Part shown: positions 33,013-43,454 of the stretch, piece by piece
Layout: every line of letters begins with the position of its first letter
Numbering within the stretch: the stretch's first letter is position 1
Assembly (NCBI RefSeq): GCF_004359215.1
Contig: NC_090611.1
Location: forward strand, 1,511,378 to 1,575,377
DNA from: Bremia lactucae
Lineage: Eukaryota > Oomycota > Peronosporomycetes > Peronosporales > Peronosporaceae
Reading direction: 5' to 3'
DNA length: 64,000 nt
Notes under the pieces: generated by a model
Databases searched by the model: none
Seen by the model: the letters and a program-made list of their open reading frames with translations, nothing else
What the model was told of the DNA's origin: nothing
Made by a program: the position numbers and the translations under genes

Positions 33013-34000
33013 GTGCCACCTACATGGGCAACGTTGGAGGGTCGTCTGCGAAGACGCCCACTAACTCTTGCATTTAGCGCGCGCGCCGCGTTAACACGCC
33101 CTGCAGCGTCCAATGCCTTAGCTGAAACGCCGACCGCTACTGCTGCTGTCGCGTTAACGGGGCTTAAGGATTCATCCCACTTAATCAGTGAGGATGTTGA
33201 TCCGTCGCTCATTGTCGACTACAATGAGTCGAGACCGTTGCCGTCACCTCAAAGTAATGATGCGGACAAGGATCTCACGAGGAAGGATGATGGCACATTA
33301 TTGCCCATCCAAACTTCTATCATTGCTCATAACATGGAGACAGCAACACTTACGAATGCTGTCTCGTCGTCTGCGCTGGATAGCGCAGCGACGGTTATTG
33401 CGAGCGCTGCCCATAAAGGCGCAGCCGCTTCTCCGTTGGGTAAAACCACACCGTCTTTTGCTCAGACCATTATCCATAATGGTTCTGACATAGAGGATTC
33501 TGAGCGTAACGCTCCGCCGACGACGCGTGAATGTGCTTAGTCGCTGTCACAAGCCAGCCGTATTAAACGTGGCTGTGTGACGGGTGGCATATCACTTATG
33601 CTCCCTCTCTCTGAATGGCCTCGTGTAAACGGGACAATAGCGTCGCTCAAAAAACGCGCTTTTCTAAATGCTCAAAACTATTATGGTGTCATTAAATTAT
33701 GGAAGACCCGGTCGTGTTGCGTTTAAATGAAACGCCCGACCAATACGAGGCGAAATTCTTGCGCCGCATTCATCCGCATTCCGATGCGATGATACAGCGG
33801 TCGCAGCGAATTAATATCGCCCGCTTGCGTGTGAAAGAAATCATGGGCGGTACTGTACCCCCTGTTTCTTCTCACTACGCTACTTCTGCTAGTCCATTTG
33901 AGACTAGCGAAGAGGCCTCAGCTGGTGCTCCTTTTCATAGGCAGTCACCAAGTAAATTCACCGTCTCCCTCATCTGATCGCCGCTAGACTCACAGTCGGC
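33013..34000 (+). CDS. A3 antisense frame: Ala-rich protein with conserved central motif (broken)
   Basis: Plus-strand frames opposite to A3. 33013-33540 is an intact 175-codon frame: basic start (LRRRPLTLAFSARAALTR), Ala-rich middle, acidic DPSLIVDYNESRPLPSPQSN, and KDDGTLLPIQTS. After a stop and frameshift, 33699-33977 gives WEDPVVLRLNETPDQYEAKF and ARLRVKEIMGGTVPPV. A tail in another frame reads SPSPSSDRR and SRRHH. DPSL-x-VDY also occurs in B1, and the ARLRVKEIMGGTV block recurs in A4. The coiled-coil part seen in A4 is missing here. Function unknown. Confidence 0.45.
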
Positions 34001-34038
34001 GTCACCATCGTCTTCTTCGACGAATGGGGGTATGAGGC

Positions 34039-34508
34039 TCATTTGAGTCTACATACCGTTTCAGACGACCCACTTAAAATACGGCGCGTCTTTATATACG
34101 AGGGAAGGGTGAGCCTATAATTTGAGTCACCAACCTCTATTACCACCTTAAAGGGCCCAATGAAACGGTGCAACAACTTCGTAGTACCTCCAGGTAGTAC
34201 AAAAATTGCATTTTTAGGTAGGGTAGCAATACTTAATAGTACTTTTTCACCCACTTTAAAGCGTTCGTTAATTTTGAGACCATTTCGGTCAGCATATTCT
34301 TTTTGCTTGTCCTGTGCGCTTGCCATCTCGTCACGGACTTTTCGTGTGATGGCTAATCGCTTAATCAAAAAGCGTTGAGCCTCGCTCACGCTTTTAGCAT
34401 CAAACTCGCCTATGATACCGCCGAGAGGTCGGTCATAGGACGTAGTTTTATTGACCACTGCTAAACTGGCAGGGTCACTAGGGAAAGTTCATGTCTTTAA
34501 GCTGATAG
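34039..34508 (-). pseudogene. A3 integrase C-terminus
   Basis: The frame at 34039-34458 starts after DRPLGGIIGEFDAKSVSEAQ and includes FKVGEKVLLSIATLPKNA and LLHRFIGPFKVV, ending in a Tyr/Leu-rich tail. Parallel to A1 14213-14515. The catalytic core lies beyond the C1 insertion and is missing. Confidence 0.8.
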
Positions 34509-34993
34509 TGTAATGGGGCACACATCGGTTGGAGAACCGTTGTTGTGGTACATTTACTAAATGGGTAAAATACCCTTTATCTAATTTTAAAATAGTTAGT
34601 TGCTTAAATCCCATTAAATATGGGCAATAATTATGTGGTCGCCGCCAGATATAAATCTGGGGCCGAAATCTATTTTAAATTAGCTAGGGTAAGGTTTTTA
34701 GATTTAAATAATTAAATAAAGTGCAGTTCCTCATTGATCTTAAAGCGTTAAGTGCCTTCCTAAGGCTTGCGCATTGATTTGTAAGAGATAGAAGCCTTTC
34801 TAAGGTATATCCTCTTGGGCACTAGTTGCCACTTGGCTTTACGAACCCCTGAATCCCTTGAACTAGGATTCCTTAAGCTTTAATAGCATGTACGACTCCC
34901 AGAGTTGTTAAACCCATAAGCTCAATAGAACTAAGTGACTCTCTGAGTCTGAGAGTCTTTCTCTGACTTTAGGAGCGTGATAGCTCCGCTACA
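34509..34993 (+). repeat. LTR-C, 5' LTR of C1
   Basis: 485 nt from TGTAATGGGGCACACATCGG to CTCCGCTACA. It matches 47314-47774 and a fragment at about 53064-53173. Confidence 0.9.
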
Positions 34994-34995
34994 CC

Positions 34996-35008
34996 TGGTA
35001 GCACTCGT
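34996..35008 (+). promoter_or_regulatory. C1 primer binding site
   Basis: TGGTAGCACTCGT, two bases (CC) after the LTR. Same eight-base core as families A and B. Confidence 0.65.
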
Positions 35009-35053
35009 AGTCAACCTACGCCTGAGTCTTTACAAGACTTATTTTTTACGACA

Positions 35054-36072
35054 GTGAAAGAGGTTCCAGAATTGTCAGAAGCGCAACGCGCCGCTTATGA
35101 CAAGCTCAAAATCTTATTCGGGCTTGAGCACGTGGAATTTATTATTTCCCAGGGACCAGAGGTCCTGCATGCAAGGCTTGAAGCTTTCATGCGGTACAAA
35201 GCCTCCCTGATCGGTCAGGTACAGGACCCTTTAGCGGCATCTATGCCTACCCGGTACATCTCCGTACCTGACTCAGAGCCGAGGGCTCGCCCTCTAACTG
35301 TAAATGTAAAAAAAAATGAGGGAAAAGAGGGAGAAAATCTCCCTTTTTGAATTGAGCAAATGGAAATGTCCATTGATTACGTCTTGTTCTTACCAGAAAG
35401 GCAAATGTGGCTATGGCCATGTCCAAACTTGGAGGTAGAGCCATAGAGTGGGCATTAATGTGCAGCACATCCATAAACGACGCTTTCCCCTCATGGGATT
35501 CGCTGAAACAGCAAGTGACCAGCATGTTTGCACCGCCTGATCAGGCTTTTTGCATGCGAGCACGACTCCTAGCGACTCGGCAGGGTAAAAGAACCCTGGG
35601 GGTCTTTGTCCAGGAGTTGAGAACTCTCATTGCATCTATGCATCAAGACCCGGTGCAAGAGGCAATTGTAGTGACCTTTTTTATGGGGGGTCTCAATGAA
35701 GGCATTGCCCGGACGGAATTGTTCCGATCTCATCCGGCTACGTTCGAAGAGGCAGTTGCCATAGCGCTACGCGCCGACTTTGACTTTAAGTCTGCCCGCG
35801 TTAGCACGCCTGTTTACCGAACAAGCTCTTCGAGCACATGGGTTCCGTCTAATAGAGCGGAACCTATGTTTATAAGCCTCGTTGAGGAAGGAGAAGAGGC
35901 TCTTCAAGCTGTGGAACAGCATAAGACCATCCGTAGATGTTATGTGCGCGAATGCACGAAACATTTACGCCCTGCCTGCCCACTTCGAAATTTGCGTAAA
36001 GCCCGAAAGAGCTCCAACTCCGACCTATACCAGAGATCTGGTACGGTGCGGGGAAACGTCGATACCCAGTAG
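35054..36072 (+). pseudogene. C1 gag
   Basis: The first frame starts at a GTG (ATG in C2) with [20 protein letters not shown] and stops at 35350. After a frameshift, 35407-36072 carries the capsid core (FPSWDSLKQQVTSMFAPPDQ, ATRQGKRTLGVFVQELRTLI) and a degraded zinc knuckle, CYVRECTKHLRPAC (C2 has CYCGSTKHLRPAC). It is about 20-30% diverged from C2 by eye. Confidence 0.85.
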
Positions 36073-36139
36073 ATGCGGGGCGCCCTTCTGGGGAAGACCT
36101 AGGCTCGGTTAAACCTCAAGGAGGTGAGAATAAATAGAA

Positions 36140-36490
36140 CCTTGCCCCAATTAGCTTGGTGCTCATTTCGATTGTAAAGGGCTTTGGTAAGCCGTGGTCA
36201 ATTTTAATTGACTCAGGAGTGTCTTGCAATTATGCTCGACGCCTTTCTATTGAGGGAAATCAACAATACGTGGAGGTACTTAGAGCGCATGGAGATAATA
36301 CAATAACACTGTTTGCTTAGGGACAGGGACTCGGGTCACTGTTCCCAAAGTTCCATTGAACTTAGGTATAAAGTTTCTGGACTTTGACAGTATGGAACGC
36401 TGTCTCGTCCTTGATTTGGATTCGAGATATGATCTCATTTGTTGCCTAGCAAAGGTGGGTCCATGACTCTCCAAAACTTTGCTAGGAATA
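36140..36490 (+). pseudogene. C1 protease
   Basis: Retropepsin: SILIDSGVSCNYARRLSIEG keeps the catalytic DSG. It is followed by VPLNLGIKFLDFDS and LVLDLDSRYDLI in shifted frames. The C2 copy has lost this region. Confidence 0.75.
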
Positions 36491-36544
36491 TTGCGCGTGG
36501 CGCCTAAGGTCTTAGACTTCCAATTGATCCACGGTCAGGGGAGT

Positions 36545-36655
36545 GAAGACAGTAAAATGTCTCATCTCGCCCCTGAAAAGAAGCCGTGGCTTTTGCCAGA
36601 AAGGCTTATCAATAGCTTGTCTGGAGAAGCTACTCCTCACAATAAATATTACTAA
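36545..36655 (+). repeat. Fragment resembling the B1 3' antisense region inside C1
   Basis: About 105 nt (MSHLAPEKKPWLLPERLIN, then SLSGEATPHNKY) closely resemble B1 22895-23005 (TKKPWLLLKQLINGLPGETT) on the same strand. It interrupts the usual protease-linker sequence. It may be a recombinant insertion or a shared ancestral piece. Confidence 0.55.
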
Positions 36656-36838
36656 TTCGGTTCATGATGTTCTAGCCAGGCCATACCAAGAATGAGTCTG
36701 TCACTGTTTTAGACATTGGCATGTCTGAGTTAATAAACTCTAATGTTAAAAACATTAATTTTGAGCCCGACTGAGCAGAAATAAGTAAAACGGCACGTAC
36801 TTCGTCGAGTAACACTCGCTATACTAACGATTCACTAA

Positions 36839-37645
36839 ATGCTGAAAGCAGCGTGCAATATCCCTGAGATACGTGGAGTGGCACGTCTAAGTCCACCGAG
36901 TATGGTCGGCCGAGGTGGCACCATCCTAAGTGTCAATAGTGACACTATTGGCGGTTCGCCAGGGCATTTTGGGTCAAATCCTCCTAATGCACGTGAGGCG
37001 ACACGTAAACGTTCGCTGGATAAGGAAGTTGAGTTTTTTAACTCTTTATCGGATGTCAAATTAGACACCATGTCTTGTATAGAACCAATACAGGCTGAAA
37101 ACCCTGGGGACGTGAATGTCCCGGCCTCTAAAAGGCGTATTGTCTTCATCTTCACTCCAAGACAGGATGGACACGAAGCGTGTATACCCTCACAAAGTGA
37201 TACGAGTGAGCAAGTACATACGCTTGTAAATGGCGTAACCGGTAACATTGAGGGGGAAGTAAGCCTTGCGGCAATCCTCTCGTTACATGCTCTTTTAGAG
37301 CTAGACGAAATGTCTATTGATGAGTGCGGTCGAGTCTTAAAAACTGGTGACTTATCTGAAATGATGGTCATTCGACCTATGGTTGAGTTAAACTCATCGT
37401 CACTTCTAGACGAAGCTGTCCTGGATGACACAAAAGGTGCACTTTGTGCGCGAAATGGGTCACCGATCCTGGAAGATCCTACGGATCCTTTTTATTCCTT
37501 AATTAAGGAATTCCAAGATAAGGTATGTAATAACCCACCATCTGTTTTAGCTCCGGATAGAAGTGTTCATCATGAAATTGACTTAGTAATGGGAACCAAA
37601 TACTGTGTCACAAGAACAATGGCTTTTACCAAAGGAGCAGTGTGA
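36839..37645 (+). CDS. C1 pol linker and RT N-terminal segment
   Basis: An intact 268-codon frame. The first 200 residues are an acidic, Ser-rich linker with no recognised domain. The end, DPTDPFYSLIKEFQDKV, SVHHEIDLVMGTKYCVTR, is the start of a gypsy RT, matching the B element HEIELTSGSKYCVMKQW. It is then broken from the RT palm by a frameshift at 37640. Confidence 0.7.
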   Translation: MLKAACNIPEIRGVARLSPPSMVGRGGTILSVNSDTIGGSPGHFGSNPPNAREATRKRSLDKEVEFFNSLSDVKLDTMSCIEPIQAENPGDVNVPASKRRIVFIFTPRQDGHEACIPSQSDTSEQVHTLVNGVTGNIEGEVSLAAILSLHALLELDEMSIDECGRVLKTGDLSEMMVIRPMVELNSSSLLDEAVLDDTKGALCARNGSPILEDPTDPFYSLIKEFQDKVCNNPPSVLAPDRSVHHEIDLVMGTKYCVTRTMAFTKGAV

Positions 37646-38290
37646 CGTCATTGACGATTTCTTCCATGCAAAGCACGAGGCTGAAATGTTACGAGAGAAC
37701 AAATCTCCTCATTCGACACCGACATTTTTGTGTCAAAAAGCCAAATGGTAAATGGCGCATTGTACATGCTTATAATAAGCTTAAGGCTGCCACTATACCA
37801 GCCCAAACCCCCATTCCTAGAAAAGATGTTCTTTAGAACAATATGGTGGGATGTACAATGTACAGTGCATTGGACTTAGTCAATGGTTACTACCAAGTGC
37901 TTATGCGAGCTAGTGATATCCCGCTTACAGCGGTTAGCACCCAAAGCGGCATGTAATGGGAGTGGCTGGTTTTCCACAATGGCTTTCCAACGCCCCGGCA
38001 ACATTTAATCGTCTAGTGACGCAACTGTTTCGCCCTCATCGAGGTTATGCACAGACTTATTTCGATGACATTTTTGTCCATAGTCGTGCGGAGCAGGGTC
38101 GGTCGGATATGGAAAACCATTTAGACCATTTGCGAGCAGTGCTCGAATGCATGCGCACAAAAAAATTGTATGCCAATGCATCTAAATGCATTTTTGGCGC
38201 AGACGAAATTCCTTCTTTAGAAAACTTCATTGGAAAGCGATGCCTTAGAGCGATTCCGCTAAGGTAAAAGCCATAGTAGATTGGCCGGTT
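37642..38290 (+). pseudogene. C1 reverse transcriptase
   Basis: RT fingers (FCVKKPNGKWRIVHAYNKL, AQTPIPRKDVL), then after a stop SALDLVNGYYQVLMRASDIP (catalytic Asp), then YAQTYFDDIFVHSRAEQG (YxDD) near 38050. Stops at 37834 and 37954, and frameshifts, disable it. Confidence 0.88.
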
Positions 38291-38308
38291 CCTAAAAACC
38301 AAAAGGAT

Positions 38309-38920
38309 TTGCTTAAGTGGTTGGGTCTCGCCAATTATTTACACAAATATAGCAAAAATTACGCTGATATGGCTAGGCCATTATCTAAACTCCTAAAGAA
38401 AGATATAGAATGGTGCTGGACTAGCACCGAAAATAATGCTTTTCGAGCAGTTAAGGGTAGTCTTATCCATGCCCCGATTCTGGTACTGCCAAACCCAAAT
38501 TGGCCTTTCAGTATCGTCTTTGACGCATCAGATTTTGCCATTGGCAGTGCTCTGTTACAAACAGATGTTGATGGGCATCAACGTGTTATTGCGTTCGAGT
38601 CTAAAAAGCTTAAAGCTGCGGAAAAGAACTACCCAGTTCATGACAAAGAGTTCCTTGTTATGAAGTATGCTCTCGTCAAATTCAGAGGTCATCCACTCGG
38701 CTCTAAGCCGTTTGTGATTTTTACAGATCACACATCATTGCGCACGGCGACTAAGTCGCCCCATCTCTCACAGAAAATGGCCCGATAACTATCTTTTTTT
38801 GCGGAATCCAACTTCGTGGTGAAGTATAAGCCCGGCAAGCAAAATGCTTTGGCCGACGCGTTATCACGCAGGCCGGATTATGAGATTCTCATTCAACGAC
38901 TATCTCGTCACCTATTCCTG
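38309..38920 (+). pseudogene. C1 RNase H
   Basis: Connection and RNase H domains: FSIVFDASDFAIGSALLQTD, NYPVHDKEFLVMKYALVKF, VIFTDHTSLRTATKSPHLS, then VVKYKPGKQNALADALSRRP after one stop at 38786. One base or codon change from an open frame over about 190 codons. Confidence 0.85.
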
Positions 38921-38929
38921 AATTAATCA

Positions 38930-40204
38930 GTTCGGCTTACGCCAAGGATAAACAGTGTGCAGCTCTGCTACGAGCGTTATAGGACTCAAATTGGGTATTA
39001 AATTGGCGGCACGTTTGCGTGCAAGGTTACATCGATTTCTATCGATAACAACCTGTTGCACAAACATCGCGGACCCTCCGCGTGTCATTGTTCCTCATGA
39101 TGAGGAGGTGAAGTACCGGATCCAATATGAGGCACACGATACTGTCCTTGGTGGTCATCTCGCTTGAGAAAAGACCTACGGCTTCATAGGCCAGAGTCGG
39201 TGGCCCAAACTTTAAAAATGGGTCAGCACATATATTCGCACATGCGAAACGTGCCAACGGATTAAACCCTCGACACATGCTGCTGCGCCACTGGCGAGTC
39301 TTCCCGTCCCCATAGGATTGTGGGAGTCCATTAGTATGGATTTCGTCTTTGGGCTACCGAAAGATTCAGCCGGTAACTCCGGTATAGTGGTCTTTGTTGA
39401 CCGTTTGAGCAAAATGGCTTACTAAGCAGCCGTGCCAGATTCCATTGATGGAGACGGTACAGCTAAGCTGTTCATCGATCGCGTGTTTCGAAAACATGGT
39501 TTGCCAGTGGCAATTATCTCTGATCGGGATCCCCGATTTTACGGGTAAATCTGGAAATCAATTTTCCGAGTGCTTATAACCAGATTGGAGATGTCCACTG
39601 CGGACCATCCACAGACCGATGGTCGAACTGAACTTGTCAATCGCGTCATTGAAGACGTTTAACGCAGCGTGTGTGCTCAGACACCAAAGCGCTGGAGCTC
39701 AATGCTCCCAGTAGTGGAGTTTGCGTTCAATGACGCTGTTCATGCCTCTACAGGCTATACTGTGTTCTATGTAAACGGTCTTACCAACCGCGCGTTCCAT
39801 TAACGATACCACTGCAGGGTTAAGGGCTTGGTGGGGGAGAATCGGCCGATAGGCTTGCTGATATCAGCCCTGTTACCGTTCGGAAACAAGTAAGCGAGTT
39901 TCTCGCGACGCGATTTAGTATCTTAAGACATGTAAGAGATACGATGGCTGATAGCCAAGACAAACAAAAACAAGAAGCAGATGCCAAAAGCAGAAACTGT
40001 ATTAATTCGTATATGGTCGGAGACCGAGTTTTACTAAACGCTAAGAACCTACCTACCAACTTGGTATCCGCGGTCTTCAAGACCAAATTTCGCCCGCGCT
40101 TTATTGGACCATTTACGTTCGTGGCCAAGAAGGGCCTAGCTTATACGCTAAACCTTCCCAACAAGCTGCGTACACATCCAGTGTTTTACGTTGGCTTGCT
40201 TTAG
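38930..40204 (+). pseudogene. C1 integrase
   Basis: Zinc finger (EAHDTVLGGHL; CETCQRIKPS) and core with all three acidic regions visible: SISMDFVFGLPKD, AIISDRDPRFYG and [20 protein letters not shown]-terminal GPY-like module: FRPRFIGPFTFVAKKGLAYT and HPVFYVGLL. At least eight stops or frameshifts. Confidence 0.88.
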
Positions 40205-40289
40205 CCATATCGGGACCCTTCCCACTTGGACTTGAAGGCGCTTGCGCCGAGACAGGCGGTCGTGCCGCAGATTGTTGCATCCTCACCAG

Positions 40290-41110
40290 GATATCCAACT
40301 GGCCCTCTTTACGTGGTAAAAGCGATTTCGGCGAAAGACGCCCGAACCGCCTCAAAAGAGCTCCCAACCCGAGCAAGGACCTCACGAAGAAGTTGCACCT
40401 CGTGTCGTTGAGCATCAAATGCTTCCGCCGAAATTTCGGCCCCCTCCCGCACCGCTTGATGCGCGGGGAAACCTTCAGTTTCATGTGGAGAAACTTTTAA
40501 AGCGACGTCGTCGTGAGGGTCAATACTAGTATCTGGTGAAGTGGCTAGGGTAACCCTCTTCCAAAAACTCTTGGGAGTTCGAGGTACCTCTTCGGCAAGA
40601 TTGCCCGTACAACGTTGACATTTTTGAGCTCCAAGCTGAGGGTCAACTCGCGTCAAACGTCGCTTCCCACTACTAAACGTGGGATTAGGTGGATCTAAAG
40701 CCTCAGTGCGGCTTCGATCCTTGGTTGTACGGTCAACCGTAGCACTGAAATATCGGCTAGCCTTACTTCGTTTTGTGGCATAAATGCTGAACGTAACTGG
40801 CCTTTGGCCTAAAGCTTAGCGAAGTCGAAGCGAAGCTTCACCTTAATCCGCAGACTCTCTGATATTCCAGATATTACGGAGTTTGCGGGCCCGGTGAACC
40901 CAGTTCTCAAATGAGACTTCGTTTTCACTCCTTGTTTCGTTTGGAAACAAAACGATCAGAATCTTTCTCATGCAGGTCACCGAAGCCCCACAAGCTTGAT
41001 CACGTAAACGCGTCAGATACTGGCTTCGCGTCATTACCTTCGGCGTAAGGTAATGCTCATGAAGAGCGTCGCGGGCAGCGATCTCCTCCGGCGTCCTCGC
41101 CGGGTCACCA
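40290..41110 (-). CDS. C1 antisense frame: coiled-coil protein (broken)
   Basis: Minus-strand frames over the chromodomain and linker. 41034-40843 reads MTRSQYLTRLRDQACGASVT and LFPNETRSENEVSFENWVHR. 40656-40309 reads KVSPHETEGFPAHQAVREGA, then the likely coiled coil FDAQRHEVQLLREVLARVGS. C2 has the same pieces with different damage. Equivalent in position to the antisense frames of families A and B. Function unknown. Confidence 0.4.
40480..40640 (+). pseudogene. C1 chromodomain
   Basis: After a linker, the plus strand reads LKRRREGQY, stop, YLVKWLG, then NSWEFEV after a frameshift. This is a typical chromodomain core with aromatic Y and W residues. C2 has a parallel copy. Confidence 0.75.
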
Positions 41111-41985
41111 GTGATCCAGGGGAAGGGCTCGCATCTCTATCGAGATGCGCGATGAGATTGACGTTTTGCCATCGATTTACAGGCGCCAGAGGCGCGTGTT
41201 TTCTGATAGACCTTATGATCCATTGGATGGGTCTCGTCATACTGACGGACGAGGCTCTCAACGTCAACAACCAGCTGGGAACGAGGCTCCCTGCTGTCAT
41301 GTGAAGGTTGTAAACCGCACCAGCGAACAAGATAACTTGTTCGCTACCCCTTCACATCACGGAGTATACGTTCCACAAGGAAACGTTGACAGCCTTGGAA
41401 ATTCACCAATGGTTGTGGCGGAGGAGTGAAAATTAAATCCGACCCATGTGTCGGATCTAGTGTCGATGGTCGACAAACTCGATCGCTTCCTCCATGATTT
41501 GGAGGAGGGACTTGACCACGAGCGCGGTAAGCGTCGCTCGTTGGAGCAGACGGTGCAGGCTCACCATATCGAGCGGTTGGAAGACCGTTCGAAGAGTGCG
41601 TACTCCTTGTTGGAGTACGAGCGGAAGTATCATGCTGTCCGCGATGAGCTGTCGTCAGCTCATCGTAGCTTCGAGGATCTTCGAAACCGGCCTGAGAAAC
41701 TTCAGGTTCAACATGAAAATCTGGTTCGCGATCACAATAATCTTTTGGGTATTCTTGTAAAGAGTGGTCAAATCCGTCCTCGGAAGAAGCCGCGTACTGA
41801 TGGTACGGCCGGAGCCGACCAACGTAAAACGTAGGATGCGTTCGCATCCTACGTCGCAATTCTATTGTGTACGCATTGCCTCTTCGATGCAGTACACGGA
41901 AAGGCCCAATGAACTTGGGTAGTAGTTTAATGCTACCCACATTAGTGACTAATCGTTTAGGTAAGTTTACCGTAGAGAGTAGCAC
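41110..41985 (-). pseudogene. B2 integrase C-terminus and chromodomain remnant
   Basis: GPY-like NVGSIKLLPKFIGPFRVLHR and HPTFYVGRLRPYHQYAASS, then the linker, then FLVERILRDVKG followed by a stop. Beyond it the chromodomain reads YLVRWCGLQPSHDSREPRS, with two of the three conserved aromatics changed relative to B1 (Y to L, W to R). Confidence 0.85.
41145..41834 (+). CDS. B2 antisense frame: coiled-coil, basic-tailed protein (one stop)
   Basis: Homologue of the B1 frame 23251-23946. It starts at an ATG at 41145 and stays in frame for 230 codons except for one TGA at 41427-41429 where B1 has GAA. A 6-nt in-frame deletion is the only length change. The coiled coil (DKLDRFLHDLEEGLDHERG...VRDHNNLLGIL) and basic tail (RPRKKPRTDGTAGADQRKT) are kept. 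Over the last 125 codons I count 27 substitutions from B1: 9, 6 and 12 at positions 1, 2 and 3 of this frame. Eight of the twelve third-position changes are silent. Confidence 0.5.
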
Positions 41986-43140
41986 TAGATCATTAATTTG
42001 AATGAATTAACATTTGCTCTTCCATGTTTGTCTGCATTCCATTTCTGTCGGTCCACTGCGTTAGCAATAGAATCCTGAACGAAACGGATAATTGATTCTC
42101 GAGTTAGCAGAAACTCTTCCGCTAACTCATTTGTTTTGTCTTTTTCAGTACGCTTAGTGCGTACTGCCATGAGATCAATCTCATTTTCGATGTCGTTTTC
42201 TTCGACATTGACATCACTCGCGTCGTTGTTATTTTCGACGCGTGTTGAGCATGAGCCAGAATTGGTTTTGCTCCTGCGAGTCCCCCCCCCTTAGACTAGA
42301 GGATCCCTCTAATTGGGTCGGTATGCGAGGATGGCGTAAGCCATTCACAAAGAACGGTGTATGCGTTGTAGACGCATGCACCGAATTATTGATGGCGAAT
42401 TCGACCATCGGTAAAAACTCGCTCCAATTCGGATACGATTGGACGTAACCTCGAAGTATCTCTTCGAGGACGCTGTTTGATTATCCGTTTCTGGGTGATC
42501 GGATGTTGACATAGTCAGCCGTGTTCCGAGAGATCAGAATACGGATTGCCAAACTCCGCCGATAACGGTGGATCTCTATCCGAGACCAGTTCACGGAGTA
42601 AACCGTGGAATTTGAATACCGTGTCGATAAAGACACGGGCACAACCCGGAGCCGTAATCGACTCTGGTACCGCAGCAAGGTGCACCATCTTGCTGAATCT
42701 GTCTACAAAAACAAGGATTCCATTATTTTTGTGGTCGTTTTCGGGAAATCCGAAGACGAAGTCCACAGATACGGACTGCCAACACTCTGCTGGAAGTTGT
42801 AGAGGTTGGAGAGGTGCACGGGATGAAGGGCTGGGCTTCACCCGTTGACATACTTCGCAAGCACGAACGTACTTGCGCATAAACTGATACTGGCGGGGCC
42901 AATAAAAGTCGCGACTTACTGTGAGTTAAGTTTTCTCACGTCCACGATGCCCAGTTATTGGTGCATCGTGACGCTCATACATGATGCGCAAGCGCAAATC
43001 ATTGGGATTTGGGATGGAGTGTCGCCTGCAAGGGCTGTGAAATACAATATGCCGTTGCGTGTTGTGTATCGATCGGATGACGATCGATATAAAGCCGGTA
43101 AATATTAAAAAAGTATTATCGGATGCATTTATCTGATAAT
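41986..43140 (-). pseudogene. B2 integrase N-terminus and core
   Basis: Zinc region (YERHDAPITGHRGREKT; CEVCQRVKPS) and core with VSVDFVFGFPENDHKNNGIL and LRELVSDRDPP, both catalytic Asp regions present, in a 121-codon frame at 42515-42880. The last-Glu part is degraded by stops, and a C-run of nine near 42282-42290 lies downstream. Confidence 0.85.
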
Positions 43141-43454
43141 CCAATAAACGCAACGGACCCTTATCTTCTTCGTAGGCTTTTTTTTAAGTCATCAAACAAG
43201 GTTGATGACAGAACACTTGAAATGAGTGTTGCAACAGTGGGATTATTTTCACTGTTGGAACGCGCAGCCGGCTCGAAATCGGGTCGGCATGGAATGGTCT
43301 GTCTTGATCTGCAATCGCGAAGATGGGCGATTGCATCAAGCTTTGCTTGATACCTTCGAAGGAATGCCGACAATCGGCGATCCATAGCGTTTTATCGTCT
43401 TTTTTTCAAAGACAAGAGAGATGAACTGTCATCTCGGCATAATTGCGGAAGTAC

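Larger units (their letters stand above)
32140..34508 (-). mobile_element. Gypsy family A element A3, 3' end only
   Basis: It comprises the 3' LTR, the antisense-frame region and the integrase C-terminus. It is interrupted at 34508 by element C1: the last 50 nt before C1 match A4 at 55977-56030, and the match stops exactly at the C1 LTR. The remaining 5' part of A3 is not found beyond C1. Confidence 0.85.
34509..41120 (+). mobile_element. Gypsy family C element C1, 3'-truncated
   Basis: A plus-strand Ty3/gypsy element with 5' LTR, primer site, gag, protease, pol linker, RT, RNase H, integrase and chromodomain, followed by antisense frames. It ends at about 41120 where B2 sequence begins, and the 3' LTR is missing. 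It is inserted into A3. Confidence 0.9.
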
